Notes: generated by a model from the letters alone, not told the origin. A stretch of DNA of 37,602 bases from Actinomycetes bacterium (GCA_023264975.1 JAHFUS010000009.1:1-37602), one strand, 5' to 3'; positions 23,092 to 32,654 are shown, numbered from the stretch's first letter. Translations and numbers: made by a program.

Positions 23092-24177
23092 GTGGCGGTG
23101 GCCGCCGACCTGTCGCTCCTCGCCGGCGAACTGCTGGCGGCCGGCCGCCGGGCCGGGCTCGACGCAGTCGGCGTGGCGTCGGCCGACGCGTTCGAGGGCA
23201 CGAGGCGGGTCATCGAGGAGCGCAAGGCGGCTGGCCTGCACGCCGGCATGCACTTCACCTACGGCAACCCGGCCCGATCCACCGATCCCGGCAGCGCTCT
23301 TACCGGCGCCAGCGCACTGGTCGTGGGAGCGCGCTCCTACCGGCGGGTCCCTCCAGACGCCCAGCCGGGTCCCTCAGGCGCCGTGGCCCGGTACTCATGG
23401 GACGACGCCTACGCCCCGTTGCGGACGGCCCTCGGCGACGTGGCAGGCCTGCTGCAGGCGGCCGGCTGGCGGGCGCGGGTGCTGGCCGACGACAACGCGC
23501 TCGTCGACCGTGAGGCCGCCCACCGGGCCGGTATCGGGTGGTACGGGAAGAACACCAACCTCCTGCTCCCCGGCCGGGGGTCCTGGTTCGTGCTCGGCTC
23601 GGTGGTCACCGACGCGCCTCTTCCGCCGGCGCTCGCCCCCGTTGAGGACGGCTGTGGCGCCTGCACCCGCTGCCTGCCGGCCTGCCCCACGAGTGCACTG
23701 ATCGCACCCGGCGTACTCGATGCCCGGCGCTGCCTGGCCTGGCTCCTCCAAGCGGAGGGCGACTTCCCCGTCGAGTACCGCGAGGCGCTCGGCGGGCGCA
23801 TCTACGGCTGTGACGAGTGTCAGGAGGTGTGCCCTGTGAACCGGGCGGCCGACCGGGGCCATCCGCCGCCGCCGGCACACGAGCACGACCAGCCCACCGT
23901 CTCACTGATCGACCTGCTGGATGCCTCCGACGACGATCTGCTCGACCGGTACGGGCGGTGGTACATCCCCCGCCGCCAGCCCCGGTACGTCCGCCGCAAC
24001 GCCCTTGTCGCGTTGGGGAACGTGGGCGACGGGGCCGACCCGGAGGTGGTACGCGTCCTCCGCCGGGCGCTCGCCTCCGACGACCCGATGCTGTGTGAGC
24101 ACGCCGAATGGGCGGCGACGCGGCTCGGCCGCACGGACCTCGTGGCCGCCGGCGCCGGGCGGATGGCGCACCGATGA
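23092..24177 (+). CDS. queG: Epoxyqueuosine reductase
   Basis: A 361-residue QueG, the cobalamin- and iron-sulfur-dependent enzyme that reduces epoxyqueuosine to queuosine at position 34 of tRNAs. Visible are the N-terminal region (LDAVGVASADAFEGTRRVIE, GLHAGMHFTYGNPARSTDP), the cobalamin-domain part WYGKNTNLLLPGRGSWFVLG, and two 4Fe-4S clusters: CGACTRCLPACPTSAL and YGCDECQEVCPVNRA. The C-terminus carries HEAT-like repeats (YVRRNALVALGNVGDGADPE). Length is normal. Start GTG 23092 fits the family N-terminus; no strong ribosome site is visible. The stop TGA (24175-24177) lies in ATGA, which starts repeat C1. No other queuosine genes are nearby. Confidence 0.93.
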   Translation: MAVAADLSLLAGELLAAGRRAGLDAVGVASADAFEGTRRVIEERKAAGLHAGMHFTYGNPARSTDPGSALTGASALVVGARSYRRVPPDAQPGPSGAVARYSWDDAYAPLRTALGDVAGLLQAAGWRARVLADDNALVDREAAHRAGIGWYGKNTNLLLPGRGSWFVLGSVVTDAPLPPALAPVEDGCGACTRCLPACPTSALIAPGVLDARRCLAWLLQAEGDFPVEYREALGGRIYGCDECQEVCPVNRAADRGHPPPPAHEHDQPTVSLIDLLDASDDDLLDRYGRWYIPRRQPRYVRRNALVALGNVGDGADPEVVRVLRRALASDDPMLCEHAEWAATRLGRTDLVAAGAGRMAHR

Positions 24178-24245
24178 CCGGCCGGGAGGGACGGTCGGCC
24201 AGCACTTCAGAGGTGCGCCATCTCGAAGAGTCGGTGGACCAATGA
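24174..24245 (+). repeat. 68-bp junction repeat, copy C1: intact 23-codon micro-ORF
   Basis: ATG 24174 overlaps the queG stop as ATGA. The frame runs 23 codons to TGA 24243-24245, which overlaps the ATG of copy C2. The peptide starts MTGREGRSAS and ends EESVDQ. Its first 53 bases differ from C2 at only a few positions, so C1 and C2 look like a local duplication. Its tail (GAAGAGTCGG) has lost the GGGATGG found in the other copies. Confidence 0.8.
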
Positions 24246-24313
24246 CCGGCCCGGAAGGACGGTCGGCCAGCAACTCAGAGGTGCGCCATCTCGAAGGGAT
24301 GGCACACCGGTGA
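24242..24313 (+). repeat. 68-bp junction repeat, copy C2: intact 23-codon micro-ORF
   Basis: Copy C2 reads from ATG 24242, overlapping C1 as ATGA, to TGA 24311-24313. That stop overlaps the GTG (24310) of the glycosyltransferase gene as GTGA. The peptide starts MTGPEGRSASNS and ends LEGMAHR. GAAGGGATGG ten bases before the GTG can act as its ribosome site. The middle can fold as a short imperfect stem. Confidence 0.8.
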
Positions 24314-25434
24314 CTGCCCTCCTCGTCACCAACGACTTCCCCCCCAAGGTGGGCGGCATCCAGTCGTACCTGTGGGAGCTGTGGCGGCGGCTGCCGGCGG
24401 AGCAGGCCACCGTGCTCACGACCGCCTACCCCGGCGCAGGCGCCTTCGACGCCGAGCAGGGCTTCCGCGTGGTGCGGGCCGGGCGGGTCCTGCTGCCCAC
24501 GCCGGCCCTCATCCGCCGGGTGCAGAAACTGGCCGCAGAGGTAGGTGCGAGGGCGGTGGTGCTCGACCCGGCCCTGCCGGTCGGCCTCATCGGGCCCCGC
24601 CTCGGCATCCCCTACGCGGTGGTGCTGCACGGCGCCGAGGTGACGGTGCCGGGGCGGCTCCCGGGATGCAGGGCTGCGCTGGCGCACGTCCTCGGGGGCG
24701 CTGTGCACCTGGTGGCGGCGGGTGGGTATCCGGCGGCAGAGGCCGCCCGGGCGTTACGGAGCGCGGTGCCGGCGGTCAGCCTCGTGCCGCCGGGCGTGGA
24801 CGGGGGCCGGTTCCGGCCGTTGACCGACGATGGCCGGGCCAAGGCCCGAGCCGACTTCGGCCTCCCCGAAGGCGCCGACCTGGTGGTGGGCGTCAGCCGC
24901 CTGGTGCCCCGTAAGGGCATGGACACGCTGGTCCGGGCCGCAGCGCTGCTGGCGCCGGGGCGTCCCGACCTGGTGGTCGCGGTGGCGGGTCAGGGGCGGG
25001 ACTTGGAGCGGCTCCGGAAGCTGGTGGCCGAGACGCTGGCGCCCGTGCGCTTCCTCGGCCGGGTGCCCGACGACCGCCTGCCCTCGTTGTACGGCTGCGC
25101 CGACGTGTTTGCCGCGCCGTGCCGGTCGCGCTGGCGGGGACTGGAGCAGGAGGGGTTCGGGATCGTCTTCCTGGAGGCGGCGGCTTGCGGCGTGCCCCAG
25201 GTGGCGGGGGACAGCGGGGGCGCGGCCGAGGCGGTCGCCGACGGCGAGACCGGTGTCGTGGTGCGCGATCCGTCCGATGCCGCCTCGGTAGCGGCCGCCA
25301 TCGCCGGCCTCCTCGACGACCCGGCCCGGCGCCGGTCGATGGGCGCGGCGGCCCGCCGGCGGGCACTCGAGCACTTCTCCTATGACCGCCTGGCCGCCAC
25401 CCTCTCCGGCGTGCTGGCCGGGCTCGCCCGATGA
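24310..25434 (+). CDS. GT4-family glycosyltransferase, PimB-like
   Basis: A 374-residue GT-B fold glycosyltransferase. The N-terminus MTALLVTNDFPPKVGGIQSY holds the acceptor-side glycine motif; the nucleotide-sugar half has LVVGVSRLVPRKGMDTLVRA, VRFLGRVPDDRLPSLYGCADVF and the EX7E motif EGFGIVFLEAAACGVPQVAG. The overall look is that of actinobacterial mannosyltransferases such as PimB, which adds mannose to phosphatidylinositol mannosides at the inner membrane face. Sugar and acceptor are inferred, not shown. The start GTG is set by the end of repeat C2. The stop overlaps the next ATG as ATGA. DUF2993/LmeA, also in this window, is linked to the same envelope lipids in mycobacteria. Confidence 0.85.
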   Translation: MTALLVTNDFPPKVGGIQSYLWELWRRLPAEQATVLTTAYPGAGAFDAEQGFRVVRAGRVLLPTPALIRRVQKLAAEVGARAVVLDPALPVGLIGPRLGIPYAVVLHGAEVTVPGRLPGCRAALAHVLGGAVHLVAAGGYPAAEAARALRSAVPAVSLVPPGVDGGRFRPLTDDGRAKARADFGLPEGADLVVGVSRLVPRKGMDTLVRAAALLAPGRPDLVVAVAGQGRDLERLRKLVAETLAPVRFLGRVPDDRLPSLYGCADVFAAPCRSRWRGLEQEGFGIVFLEAAACGVPQVAGDSGGAAEAVADGETGVVVRDPSDAASVAAAIAGLLDDPARRRSMGAAARRRALEHFSYDRLAATLSGVLAGLAR

Positions 25435-26156
25435 CGTCCACCGACCCGGCCGACGAGCCCGCCGCGCAACCGACCGGCAAGCCGACCACCGCCGGCGAGC
25501 CCGCCGCCGCCGAACCCGCCGGCGAACTCAGCGCCGAACCCGCCGCCGAACCCGCCGCCGAACCCGCCGGCGACCTCGCCGCGGACATCGTCCACACTGA
25601 CGACGGCAGCGGGCCACCAGCGCCCGTCGCCCCCTCCGGTGCGCCGGGCGCCGGCCTGGTGAAGGCGTCGTGGGGGGCCACGGTGGTGTTCGTCGTCACG
25701 GCGGGCGTGGCGGCGGCGGTGCCCGACGCCGGCATCCCCGCCCTGGTGGTGGCGCTGGTCCTGTTCGCCGGCGGCACGGCCGCGTTCGCCGGCGCCCTCC
25801 TCCGAGCCGCCGCCCGCAGCCGTCGCGAAGAGCTCACCATGGGGCGCCTGTTCTTCCTGGAGGGGGCGCCCACGGCGATCCGCCGCCAACTCTTCGCGGC
25901 GCTCGCCATCGAGGTGGTTGCCGCCTTCGTCACCGCCGGCCTACGGCCCAACTCGACCCTGGCCTTCGGGGTCCTGGCCCCCGTGTGGGGCGAGGGCGTG
26001 GCCGCACTGTGGGCCGCCAGCCACGGCACGTTCCCTTCTCGCCGCCCGCCGTCGCGCCCGGCAGCCGGGGCCACGGCGGCGGCCAGTTCCGCAGGGGGCG
26101 AGGTCGAGGGAGCGATTGCGGGCCCCGAACCCCCGGACGGCTCGGCACCGTCGTGA
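25431..26156 (+). CDS. Membrane protein with a repetitive acidic N-terminus, function unknown
   Basis: 241 residues. The first ~60 are Pro/Ala/Glu/Gly repeats (EPAAEPAAEPAG and relatives, from a short DNA repeat at about 25500-25570) and probably disordered. Then come four hydrophobic stretches: GATVVFVVTAGVAAAV, ALVVALVLFAGGTAAFAGAL, LFAALAIEVVAAFVTAGL and FGVLAPVWGEGVAALW. A cytoplasmic loop between the second and third is basic (RAAARSRREELTMGRL). The C-terminus is Ser/Pro/Ala-rich. No known family is recognised; similar four-span proteins follow GT4 genes in actinobacteria, which hints at an envelope role. It is coupled to the glycosyltransferase by a 4-bp overlap. Confidence 0.7.
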   Translation: MTSTDPADEPAAQPTGKPTTAGEPAAAEPAGELSAEPAAEPAAEPAGDLAADIVHTDDGSGPPAPVAPSGAPGAGLVKASWGATVVFVVTAGVAAAVPDAGIPALVVALVLFAGGTAAFAGALLRAAARSRREELTMGRLFFLEGAPTAIRRQLFAALAIEVVAAFVTAGLRPNSTLAFGVLAPVWGEGVAALWAASHGTFPSRRPPSRPAAGATAAASSAGGEVEGAIAGPEPPDGSAPS

Positions 26157-26175
26157 GCAACGGCAGCGCACACGG

Positions 26176-26181
26176 TACGAT
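26176..26181 (+). promoter_or_regulatory. -10 element upstream of the eRF1-like gene
   Basis: TACGAT fits TANNNT. It would start a transcript with a leader of about 30 nt carrying GGAGG before GTG 26218. No clear -35 box. Confidence 0.35.
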
Positions 26182-26217
26182 CTCGAGAACCCTTGGACCC
26201 CGGACACCGGAGGTGGC

Positions 26218-27333
26218 GTGGTCGCACTCAGCCAGGACGTCATTCGCTCGCTCGCTTCGTTCAAGGGGGGTGACGACCCGGTTGTGTCGGTGTACCTCGA
26301 CGTGGACGGCCGGCGGTTCGTCCGCCCCCGGGACTACGAGCTCCACCTCGAGGCGCTGCTGCGCCGGGCTACAGATGGGGCCAATGGTCACGCGCCCCTC
26401 GAGGACCTGCGCCGCATCGAGTCACACGTCAAGGGGGGGCTCGACCGCCACCGCACGAGGGGCGTCGCCATGTTCTCGTGTGCCCCGGGCGGTCTGTGGA
26501 GTGTCGTCGAGCTGCCGGTGGCGGTGCGCAACCAGGTGGTCGTCAACGCCACGCCCCACATCCGCCAGCTGGAAGCGGTGCTCGACAACAACGAGCGCTT
26601 CGGCGTGCTCCTGGCCGACCGCCAGCGGGCCCGGATGTTCGTGTTCGAGCTGGGCGAGCTGGTCGACAAGAGTGAACTGTTCGACGTGCTGCCCCGCCAC
26701 GAGGACGACCGGGGCGACTGGGACAAGGACCACGTCCGCGACCACACGGCCGATGCCGCCCTGCACCACCTGAAGCGGGCCGCCGAGGTGGCTTTCTCGG
26801 TGTTCCAGGAGCAGGACTTCGACCACCTCATCGTGGGCGCGCCGGACGACATCGCCAACGAGGTCGAGCGCCTCTTGCACTCGTACCTGCGGGACCGGCT
26901 GGCCGCCCGCATCAACGTCCCCGTGAACGCCACCGACGCCGCGATATGCGAGGCCGCCCTCGCCGTCGAGGCCAAGGTGGAGCGGGAGAAGGAGGCCCGC
27001 TTGGTGCAGCGGTTGCGCGACTCCGTCGGCTCTGGCAACGGCGGCGTGGCCGGGCTGGCGCCGGTGCTCGCCGCCGTCGTCGAGCGGCGGGTCGACACCC
27101 TGGTGGTGTCCGACGGCTACGAGTCGCCTGGCTGGCGCTGCCACACCTGCGGGCACATCGCCGCGATGGGCCCATCGTGCCCCGTATGCCCGTCGTCGAC
27201 CATGCACAAGGTGGACGATGTCGTGGAGGAGGCGGTGGAGGAGGCGCTCGGCCAATCGTGCCGGGTCGAGGTCGTGGTGGGCAACGCCGACCTCGACGTC
27301 CTGGGCCGCATCGGCGCCCTGCTGCGCTTCTGA
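26218..27333 (+). CDS. Bacterial eRF1-like (baeRF / Vms1-type) protein with a zinc knuckle
   Basis: A 371-residue protein resembling bacterial homologues of the archaeo-eukaryotic release factor aRF1/eRF1 and of the Vms1/ANKZF1 peptidyl-tRNA hydrolases. The N-terminal part (DDPVVSVYLDVDGRRFVRPR, LLADRQRARMFVFELGEL) is the middle-domain fold. Then comes HHLKRAAEVAFSVFQEQDFD and HLIVGAPDDIANEVERLL, and a C-terminal eL30-like part with a zinc knuckle, WRCHTCGHIAAMGPSCPVC. No GGQ motif is visible, so classical release activity is doubtful; ribosome rescue or tRNA processing is the usual guess for the family. Start GTG 26218 follows GGAGG at about five bases. The 3' end overlaps the probable CTG start of the ROK kinase. 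Confidence 0.78.
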   Translation: MVALSQDVIRSLASFKGGDDPVVSVYLDVDGRRFVRPRDYELHLEALLRRATDGANGHAPLEDLRRIESHVKGGLDRHRTRGVAMFSCAPGGLWSVVELPVAVRNQVVVNATPHIRQLEAVLDNNERFGVLLADRQRARMFVFELGELVDKSELFDVLPRHEDDRGDWDKDHVRDHTADAALHHLKRAAEVAFSVFQEQDFDHLIVGAPDDIANEVERLLHSYLRDRLAARINVPVNATDAAICEAALAVEAKVEREKEARLVQRLRDSVGSGNGGVAGLAPVLAAVVERRVDTLVVSDGYESPGWRCHTCGHIAAMGPSCPVCPSSTMHKVDDVVEEAVEEALGQSCRVEVVVGNADLDVLGRIGALLRF

Positions 27334-28277
27334 CCGCTCCCGCCCGCCGCATCGGCATCGACCTGGGGGGAACCAAGTGCCTCGGCCTGGCTGTGGACGG
27401 CGACGGCACGCCTGTGGCCGAGCGACGCTCGCCCACACCGAGAGGCAGCGCCGCCGTTCTGGACATGCTGGCCGACACGGTGGAGGCCCTCGGGCCGGCA
27501 GAGGCGGTAGGCGTGGGCACGCCCGGTCTGGTCGACGTGGCCGGCGTGCTGCGCGTCGCGCCCAACCTGCCCGGCGTTGTCGACCTCGACGTACGAGCCG
27601 GGCTGCTGGCCCGCTTCCCCCACATGGCCGTGCGGGTGGACAACGATGCCACCTGCGCGGGCTGGGCCGAGGCCCGGGTGGGCGCCGCGCGGGGCGCCAC
27701 CGACGCGGTGCTCGTCACCCTGGGCACAGGCATCGGCGGCGGCGTGATCGCCAACGGGCTGCTCTTACGGGGCGCCAACGGGTTCGCGGGCGAGATCGGC
27801 CACATGGTGGTCGACCCGGGCGGGCCCCCGTGCCCGTGCGGGCAGCGGGGCTGCTGGGAGCGCTTCGCGTCGGGCAGCGGGCTCGGGGCGCTGGCCCGCC
27901 AGGCCGCCGCCGCCCACCCGTTCGGGCCCATGGCCGACCTGGCCGGTGGCGACGCCGAGGCGGTGCGGGGCGAGCACGCCACCGCCGCCGCAGCCGATGG
28001 TGACCCCGTGGCCCTCGCCGTGATGGCCGACTTCGGGCGTTGGGTCGCCCTCGGCCTGGCCAACCTGGCCAACATCTTCGACCCCCAGATCCTCGTCCTC
28101 GGCGGCGGTCTGGTGGAGGCGGGCGACGTCCTCCTCACTCCCGTGCGAAGTGCGTTCGCCGGCCTCGTACTGGCCGGCCCGCACCGCCCGCCCATCCCGA
28201 TCGTGGCGGCCACGCTCGGCCAACGGGCAGGCGCCATCGGCGCCGCCCTGCTGGCCGGCGAGGAACGGCCGGCGTGA
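27330..28277 (+). CDS. ROK-family glucokinase
   Basis: A 315-residue sugar kinase. GIDLGGTKCLGLAVDGDG is the phosphate-1 motif, DNDATCAGWAEAR the sugar-binding motif, TLGTGIGGGVI phosphate-2, GFAGEIGHMVVDPG the catalytic region, and CPCGQRGCWERFAS the ROK zinc site (CxCGxxGCxE). These fit glucokinase, which phosphorylates glucose with ATP and so feeds glycolysis; pyruvate kinase lies 3 kb away. No ATG, GTG or TTG is found between the upstream stop and GIDLGG. CTG 27330 overlaps the eRF1-like stop as CTGA, in frame, and gives (M)TAPARRIGIDLGG, the normal N-terminal length. I take that as the start. An in-frame ATG exists only at 26946, far inside the upstream gene. Confidence 0.88.
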   Translation: MTAPARRIGIDLGGTKCLGLAVDGDGTPVAERRSPTPRGSAAVLDMLADTVEALGPAEAVGVGTPGLVDVAGVLRVAPNLPGVVDLDVRAGLLARFPHMAVRVDNDATCAGWAEARVGAARGATDAVLVTLGTGIGGGVIANGLLLRGANGFAGEIGHMVVDPGGPPCPCGQRGCWERFASGSGLGALARQAAAAHPFGPMADLAGGDAEAVRGEHATAAAADGDPVALAVMADFGRWVALGLANLANIFDPQILVLGGGLVEAGDVLLTPVRSAFAGLVLAGPHRPPIPIVAATLGQRAGAIGAALLAGEERPA

Positions 28278-28288
28278 CCCCGTCGCCA

Positions 28289-28333
28289 CTGGTCCGCCGA
28301 CCGGTACCGGCGCGGCACCGGTTCGCTGACCAG
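28289..28333. repeat. 45-bp palindromic repeat, copy 2
   Basis: It begins 12 bases after the ROK kinase stop. CTGGTCCGCCGACCGGT at one end faces ACCGGTTCGCTGACCAG at the other. The arms pair with a few mismatches, and ACCGGT/ACCGGT is perfect. It matches the element at 13627-13671 in length, ends (CTGG and CTGACCAG) and core (CGGTACCG). Confidence 0.7.
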
Positions 28334-28392
28334 ACCGGCGGTTTGGCGACCGTGCGGTCGGGCCCGACCGGCGAGCGACCGGGCGCCAGCCG

Positions 28393-29112
28393 GTGAGGGT
28401 CGGGCTCACCCTTCCGCAGTTCCGCCACGACGCCGACTCCTGCCTGCGCACGGCGGCGCAGGCGGAGGCGGCGGGGCTCGACGGGGTGTTCGTGTTCGAC
28501 CACCTGTGGCCGCTGGGCCGGCCCGACCGGCCGGCGCTCCACGGCCCCACCCTCGCCGGCGCCCTGCTGGCCCGCACCGCCCGCGTCACGGTGGGCACGC
28601 TCGTCGCAAGGGTCGGGATCCTCCCCGACGCCGTGCTCGTCAACCAGCTGACCACCCTCCACCGCATGGCGGACGGGCGCCTGGTGGCGGGCGTGGGTGT
28701 GGGCGACGCCATGAGCAGGCCGGAGAACCTGGCCGTGGGCGTGCCGTTCCGCCCCCGTGAGGACCGGCTGGCGTCGCTGGTCGACGTGTGCCGGCGCCTG
28801 GGCGAGCGAGGGGTGACGACGTGGGTCGGCGGGAACTCGGCGACCATGCGCTCCGTGGCCCGGGCCGAGGCCGACGCCGCCAACCTCTGGGGTGTGGGGC
28901 CGGCCGCCGTCGGCGAGGCCCGGCGCGCCGGCGGCCCCGTCACCTGGGCCGGTCAGGTCGACGTGGGCGCGGTCGGCGCCGACGGGTTGGCCACCCTGCT
29001 GCGGGCCCTGGCCCTCGAAGGGGCGGCGTGGGCCATCGTGGCGCCGGTCGACACGCCGTGGCCCGAGGCGGTGGAAACCGTCGGGACTGCGGCGAGGTCG
29101 CTCGTAGACTGA
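28393..29112 (+). CDS. LLM-class (luciferase-like) flavin-dependent oxidoreductase
   Basis: A 239-residue TIM-barrel enzyme of the bacterial luciferase-like family, which uses FMN or F420. [76 protein letters not shown] and [19 protein letters not shown] are typical of the actinobacterial LLM group, many of which use F420. It is shorter than most (about 300), with the later part of the barrel compressed. The substrate is unknown. Start GTG 28393 gives the exact family N-terminus. The aminotransferase start is five bases after its stop, but that gene seems to have its own promoter. Confidence 0.85.
   Translation: MRVGLTLPQFRHDADSCLRTAAQAEAAGLDGVFVFDHLWPLGRPDRPALHGPTLAGALLARTARVTVGTLVARVGILPDAVLVNQLTTLHRMADGRLVAGVGVGDAMSRPENLAVGVPFRPREDRLASLVDVCRRLGERGVTTWVGGNSATMRSVARAEADAANLWGVGPAAVGEARRAGGPVTWAGQVDVGAVGADGLATLLRALALEGAAWAIVAPVDTPWPEAVETVGTAARSLVD
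29105..29110 (+). promoter_or_regulatory. -10 element of a probable leaderless promoter
   Basis: TAGACT ends seven bases before GTG 29118 and lies in the last codons of the oxidoreductase gene. No Shine-Dalgarno is seen between it and the start. Confidence 0.4.
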
Positions 29113-29117
29113 CCGCC

Positions 29118-30290
29118 GTGGAGTTCAGACGGATCAACGGGCTGCCGCCCTACGTGTTCAGCATCATCAACGACCTCAAGATCGAGGCCCGCCGCCGGGG
29201 CGCAGACGTCATCGACCTCGGCTTCGGCAACCCCGACATCCCGTCGCCCGACGTCGCCGTCGACAAGCTGGTCGAGGCGGCCCAGAACTCGAAGAACCAC
29301 CGGTACTCGGCGTCCAAGGGCATCCCCAAGCTGCGCATGGCGATCTCGGACCTGTACCTGCGCAAGTACGGGGTGGAGCTCGACCCCGACCGCGAGGTGG
29401 TCACCACCATCGGGGCCAAGGAGGGCCTGTCCCATCTCATGTGGGTGCTGCTCGGCCCCGGCGACTCGGCGTTCGTACCCTCGCCCAGCTACCCGATCCA
29501 CGTCTACGCCGCCCTGTTCGCGGGCGCCGAGGTGCAGCAGATCCGCGTCGGCCCCGACCAGGACTTCTTCGCCAACCTGCTCGAGGCGTGGGAGAACCAG
29601 TGGCCCAAGCCGCGGGTGATCGTGCTGTCGTTCCCGCACAACCCCACCACCGCGTGCGTCGACCTGGCGTGGATGACGCGCATCGTCGAGTTCGCCAAGG
29701 AGCACGACGTCGTCCTCGTCCACGACTTCGCCTACTCCGACACGGCCTTCGACGGCTACGTGCCGCCGTCCATCCTCCAGGTGCCCGGCGCCAAGGACGT
29801 GGCCGTCGAGCTCTACACCATGACCAAGTCGTTCTCCATGGCCGGCTGGCGGGTCGGTTTCCTGGTGGGCAACGCGGCCGTGGTGCAGGCCCTCACCAAG
29901 CTAAAGAGCTACCTCGACTACGGCACGTTCCAGCCCATCCAGATCGCCGCCACCGTCACCTTGAACGAGGCGTACGACTACCCCAAGGTGGTCAACGAGA
30001 TCTACCAGAGCCGCCGCGACGCGCTGTGCGAGGGCCTCGACCGCATCGGGTGGGAGCTGGAGAAGCCCATGGGGACGATGTTCGTGTGGGCGCCCATCCC
30101 CGAGCAGTACCAGTCCATGGGCAGCCTCGAGTTCGCCAAGCTGCTGGTGCGGGATGCCAACGTGGCCACCTCGCCCGGCGTGGGCTTCGGCCCCGGCGGC
30201 GAGGGCTACGTGCGGTTCGCCCTAATCGAGAACGAGATGCGCATCTCCCAGGCTGTGCGCAACATCAAGCGGGGCCTACCGGCGCTGTGA
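29118..30290 (+). CDS. alaC: Class I/II PLP aminotransferase, probably alanine transaminase (AlaC type)
   Basis: A 390-residue fold-type I aminotransferase. [87 protein letters not shown] and [16 protein letters not shown] match AlaC/AlaA-type enzymes. In the last, the Lys of TKSFSMAG carries PLP and the final Arg helps bind the phosphate. The substrate carboxylate Arg is in [14 protein letters not shown]. AlaC converts pyruvate and glutamate to alanine and 2-oxoglutarate. Alternatives in the family act on other 2-oxo acids, so the exact substrate is inferred. GTG 29118 is set by the family N-terminus and the -10 box upstream. Confidence 0.88.
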   Translation: MEFRRINGLPPYVFSIINDLKIEARRRGADVIDLGFGNPDIPSPDVAVDKLVEAAQNSKNHRYSASKGIPKLRMAISDLYLRKYGVELDPDREVVTTIGAKEGLSHLMWVLLGPGDSAFVPSPSYPIHVYAALFAGAEVQQIRVGPDQDFFANLLEAWENQWPKPRVIVLSFPHNPTTACVDLAWMTRIVEFAKEHDVVLVHDFAYSDTAFDGYVPPSILQVPGAKDVAVELYTMTKSFSMAGWRVGFLVGNAAVVQALTKLKSYLDYGTFQPIQIAATVTLNEAYDYPKVVNEIYQSRRDALCEGLDRIGWELEKPMGTMFVWAPIPEQYQSMGSLEFAKLLVRDANVATSPGVGFGPGGEGYVRFALIENEMRISQAVRNIKRGLPAL

Positions 30291-30298
30291 GCGGGCGA

Positions 30299-30341
30299 GA
30301 CTGTGACGGGTTCCTGCACTGGTTGCCAGCCCGAAACAGTC
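30299..30341 (+). terminator. Stem-loop after the aminotransferase gene
   Basis: The arms GACTGTGACGGG and CCCGAAACAGTC pair at 10 of 12 positions. The loop contains a second small stem, CTGG-TTG-CCAG. It starts eight bases after the stop. No T-run follows, so the role (termination or 3' protection) is open. Confidence 0.5.
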
Positions 30342-30358
30342 CGTTCACGCCGTCCACG

Positions 30359-30364
30359 TAGGGT
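30359..30364 (+). promoter_or_regulatory. -10 element of a probable leaderless promoter
   Basis: TAGGGT ends exactly six bases before ATG 30371, with no Shine-Dalgarno between them. Confidence 0.5.
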
Positions 30365-30370
30365 GGCGAC

Positions 30371-31036
30371 ATGAGCACCTATGCCGTGCGGGTCTGGCTT
30401 CCCGACCGTCCGGGCGCGCTCGGCGCGGTGGCCAGCCGGATCGGCGCCGTGCGAGGCGACCTGGTGGGCATCGACATTCTGGAGCGGGGCGGCGGCCGCG
30501 CCATCGACGAGCTGCTTGTCGAACTGCCGAGCGACGATCTCCTGCCGCTGTTGGCGGCCGAGATCAGCCAGGTCGACGGTGTCGACGTGGAGGACGTGCG
30601 GCTGGCCGCCGAGTCGGTGCACGACCCCCGCCTGGGGGCGCTCGAGGCGGCTGCCGTGCTGGTGGAGCAGTACGCCCTTGACGGCCTCTTCACCGCCTTG
30701 TGCTCGCACGGCCGCCACAACTTCGACGCCGACTGGGCCGTCCTGCTCGACCTCGAAGGCCCCGGCCTGCTGGCCCGGGCGGGCGACGCCCCGCCCGCCG
30801 CTTGGCTTGGCGCCTTCCTGCACGGCAGCCGCACGTCGGCCGCGGTGGTGGGCGCCGACGCCGGCCCCGACGACGTGGCCTGGGCCGACCTGCCCACCGC
30901 CGACCTGGCCCTCGTCCTCGGGCGCCATGGCCGCCCGTTCCGGGCCCGGGAGCGGCGCCAGCTGGCCGCCCTGGCCCGCATCGCGGACTCCCGCCGGGTC
31001 GAGCTGGTGGCCCGCCAGGCTGTCGCCCAGCCCTAG
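30371..31036 (+). CDS. ACT-domain protein with a GAF-like C-terminal half
   Basis: 221 residues. The N-terminal ~75 form an ACT domain, a small-molecule (often amino-acid) sensing fold: YAVRVWLPDRPGALGAVASR and LVGIDILERGGGRAIDELLV. The rest (about 90-220) has the alternating pattern of a degenerate GAF-type sensor (ALDGLFTALCSHGRHNFDAD, WAVLLDLEGPGLLARAG, WADLPTADLALVLGRHGRPF) with no catalytic residues recognised. It is therefore a likely regulatory or sensor protein whose ligand and partner are unknown. It stands after an aminotransferase, which fits amino-acid sensing, but a hairpin and its own promoter separate the two. Confidence 0.72.
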   Translation: MSTYAVRVWLPDRPGALGAVASRIGAVRGDLVGIDILERGGGRAIDELLVELPSDDLLPLLAAEISQVDGVDVEDVRLAAESVHDPRLGALEAAAVLVEQYALDGLFTALCSHGRHNFDADWAVLLDLEGPGLLARAGDAPPAAWLGAFLHGSRTSAAVVGADAGPDDVAWADLPTADLALVLGRHGRPFRARERRQLAALARIADSRRVELVARQAVAQP

Positions 31037-31060
31037 CTGCTGCGGGGTCACCCAGGTCGC

Positions 31061-31174
31061 GTACCCGGCCACGGCCGGGGCCAGCGACATCCAGAGCCGC
31101 TCCGCAGCCCAGCCACCGCCCGACTGGGCAGCAGCGAGCACCTGCTCGAACTGCTCGCCCAGCTGCTCAGGCAC
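31061..31174 (-). pseudogene. Remnant of an ECF sigma factor gene (N-terminal ~38 codons)
   Basis: On the minus strand GTG 31174 opens a frame that reads (M)PEQLGEQFEQVLAAAQSG, then GGWAAERLWMSLAPAVAGY. That is the start of sigma-70 region 2 in actinobacterial ECF factors (pattern FExVLAAAxxGxxWAxERLWxxLAPAVAGY). After AGY (31061) similarity stops abruptly (ATWVTPQQLGLG), and the frame runs antisense into the ACT gene. The DNA-binding and promoter-melting parts are missing, so it cannot be functional. It lies just after the pyruvate kinase stop, so it looks like a deletion scar. Confidence 0.55.
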
Positions 31175-31200
31175 CCGGCGGGCCGATCCGCTTACGGCGG

Positions 31201-32649
<1,449 letters not shown>

Positions 32650-32654
32650 CCGCG

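Noticed and set aside
20364-23258. A 964-codon minus-strand frame opposite sepH
   Set aside because: It is a shadow of the repetitive GC-rich sepH tail; no family features.
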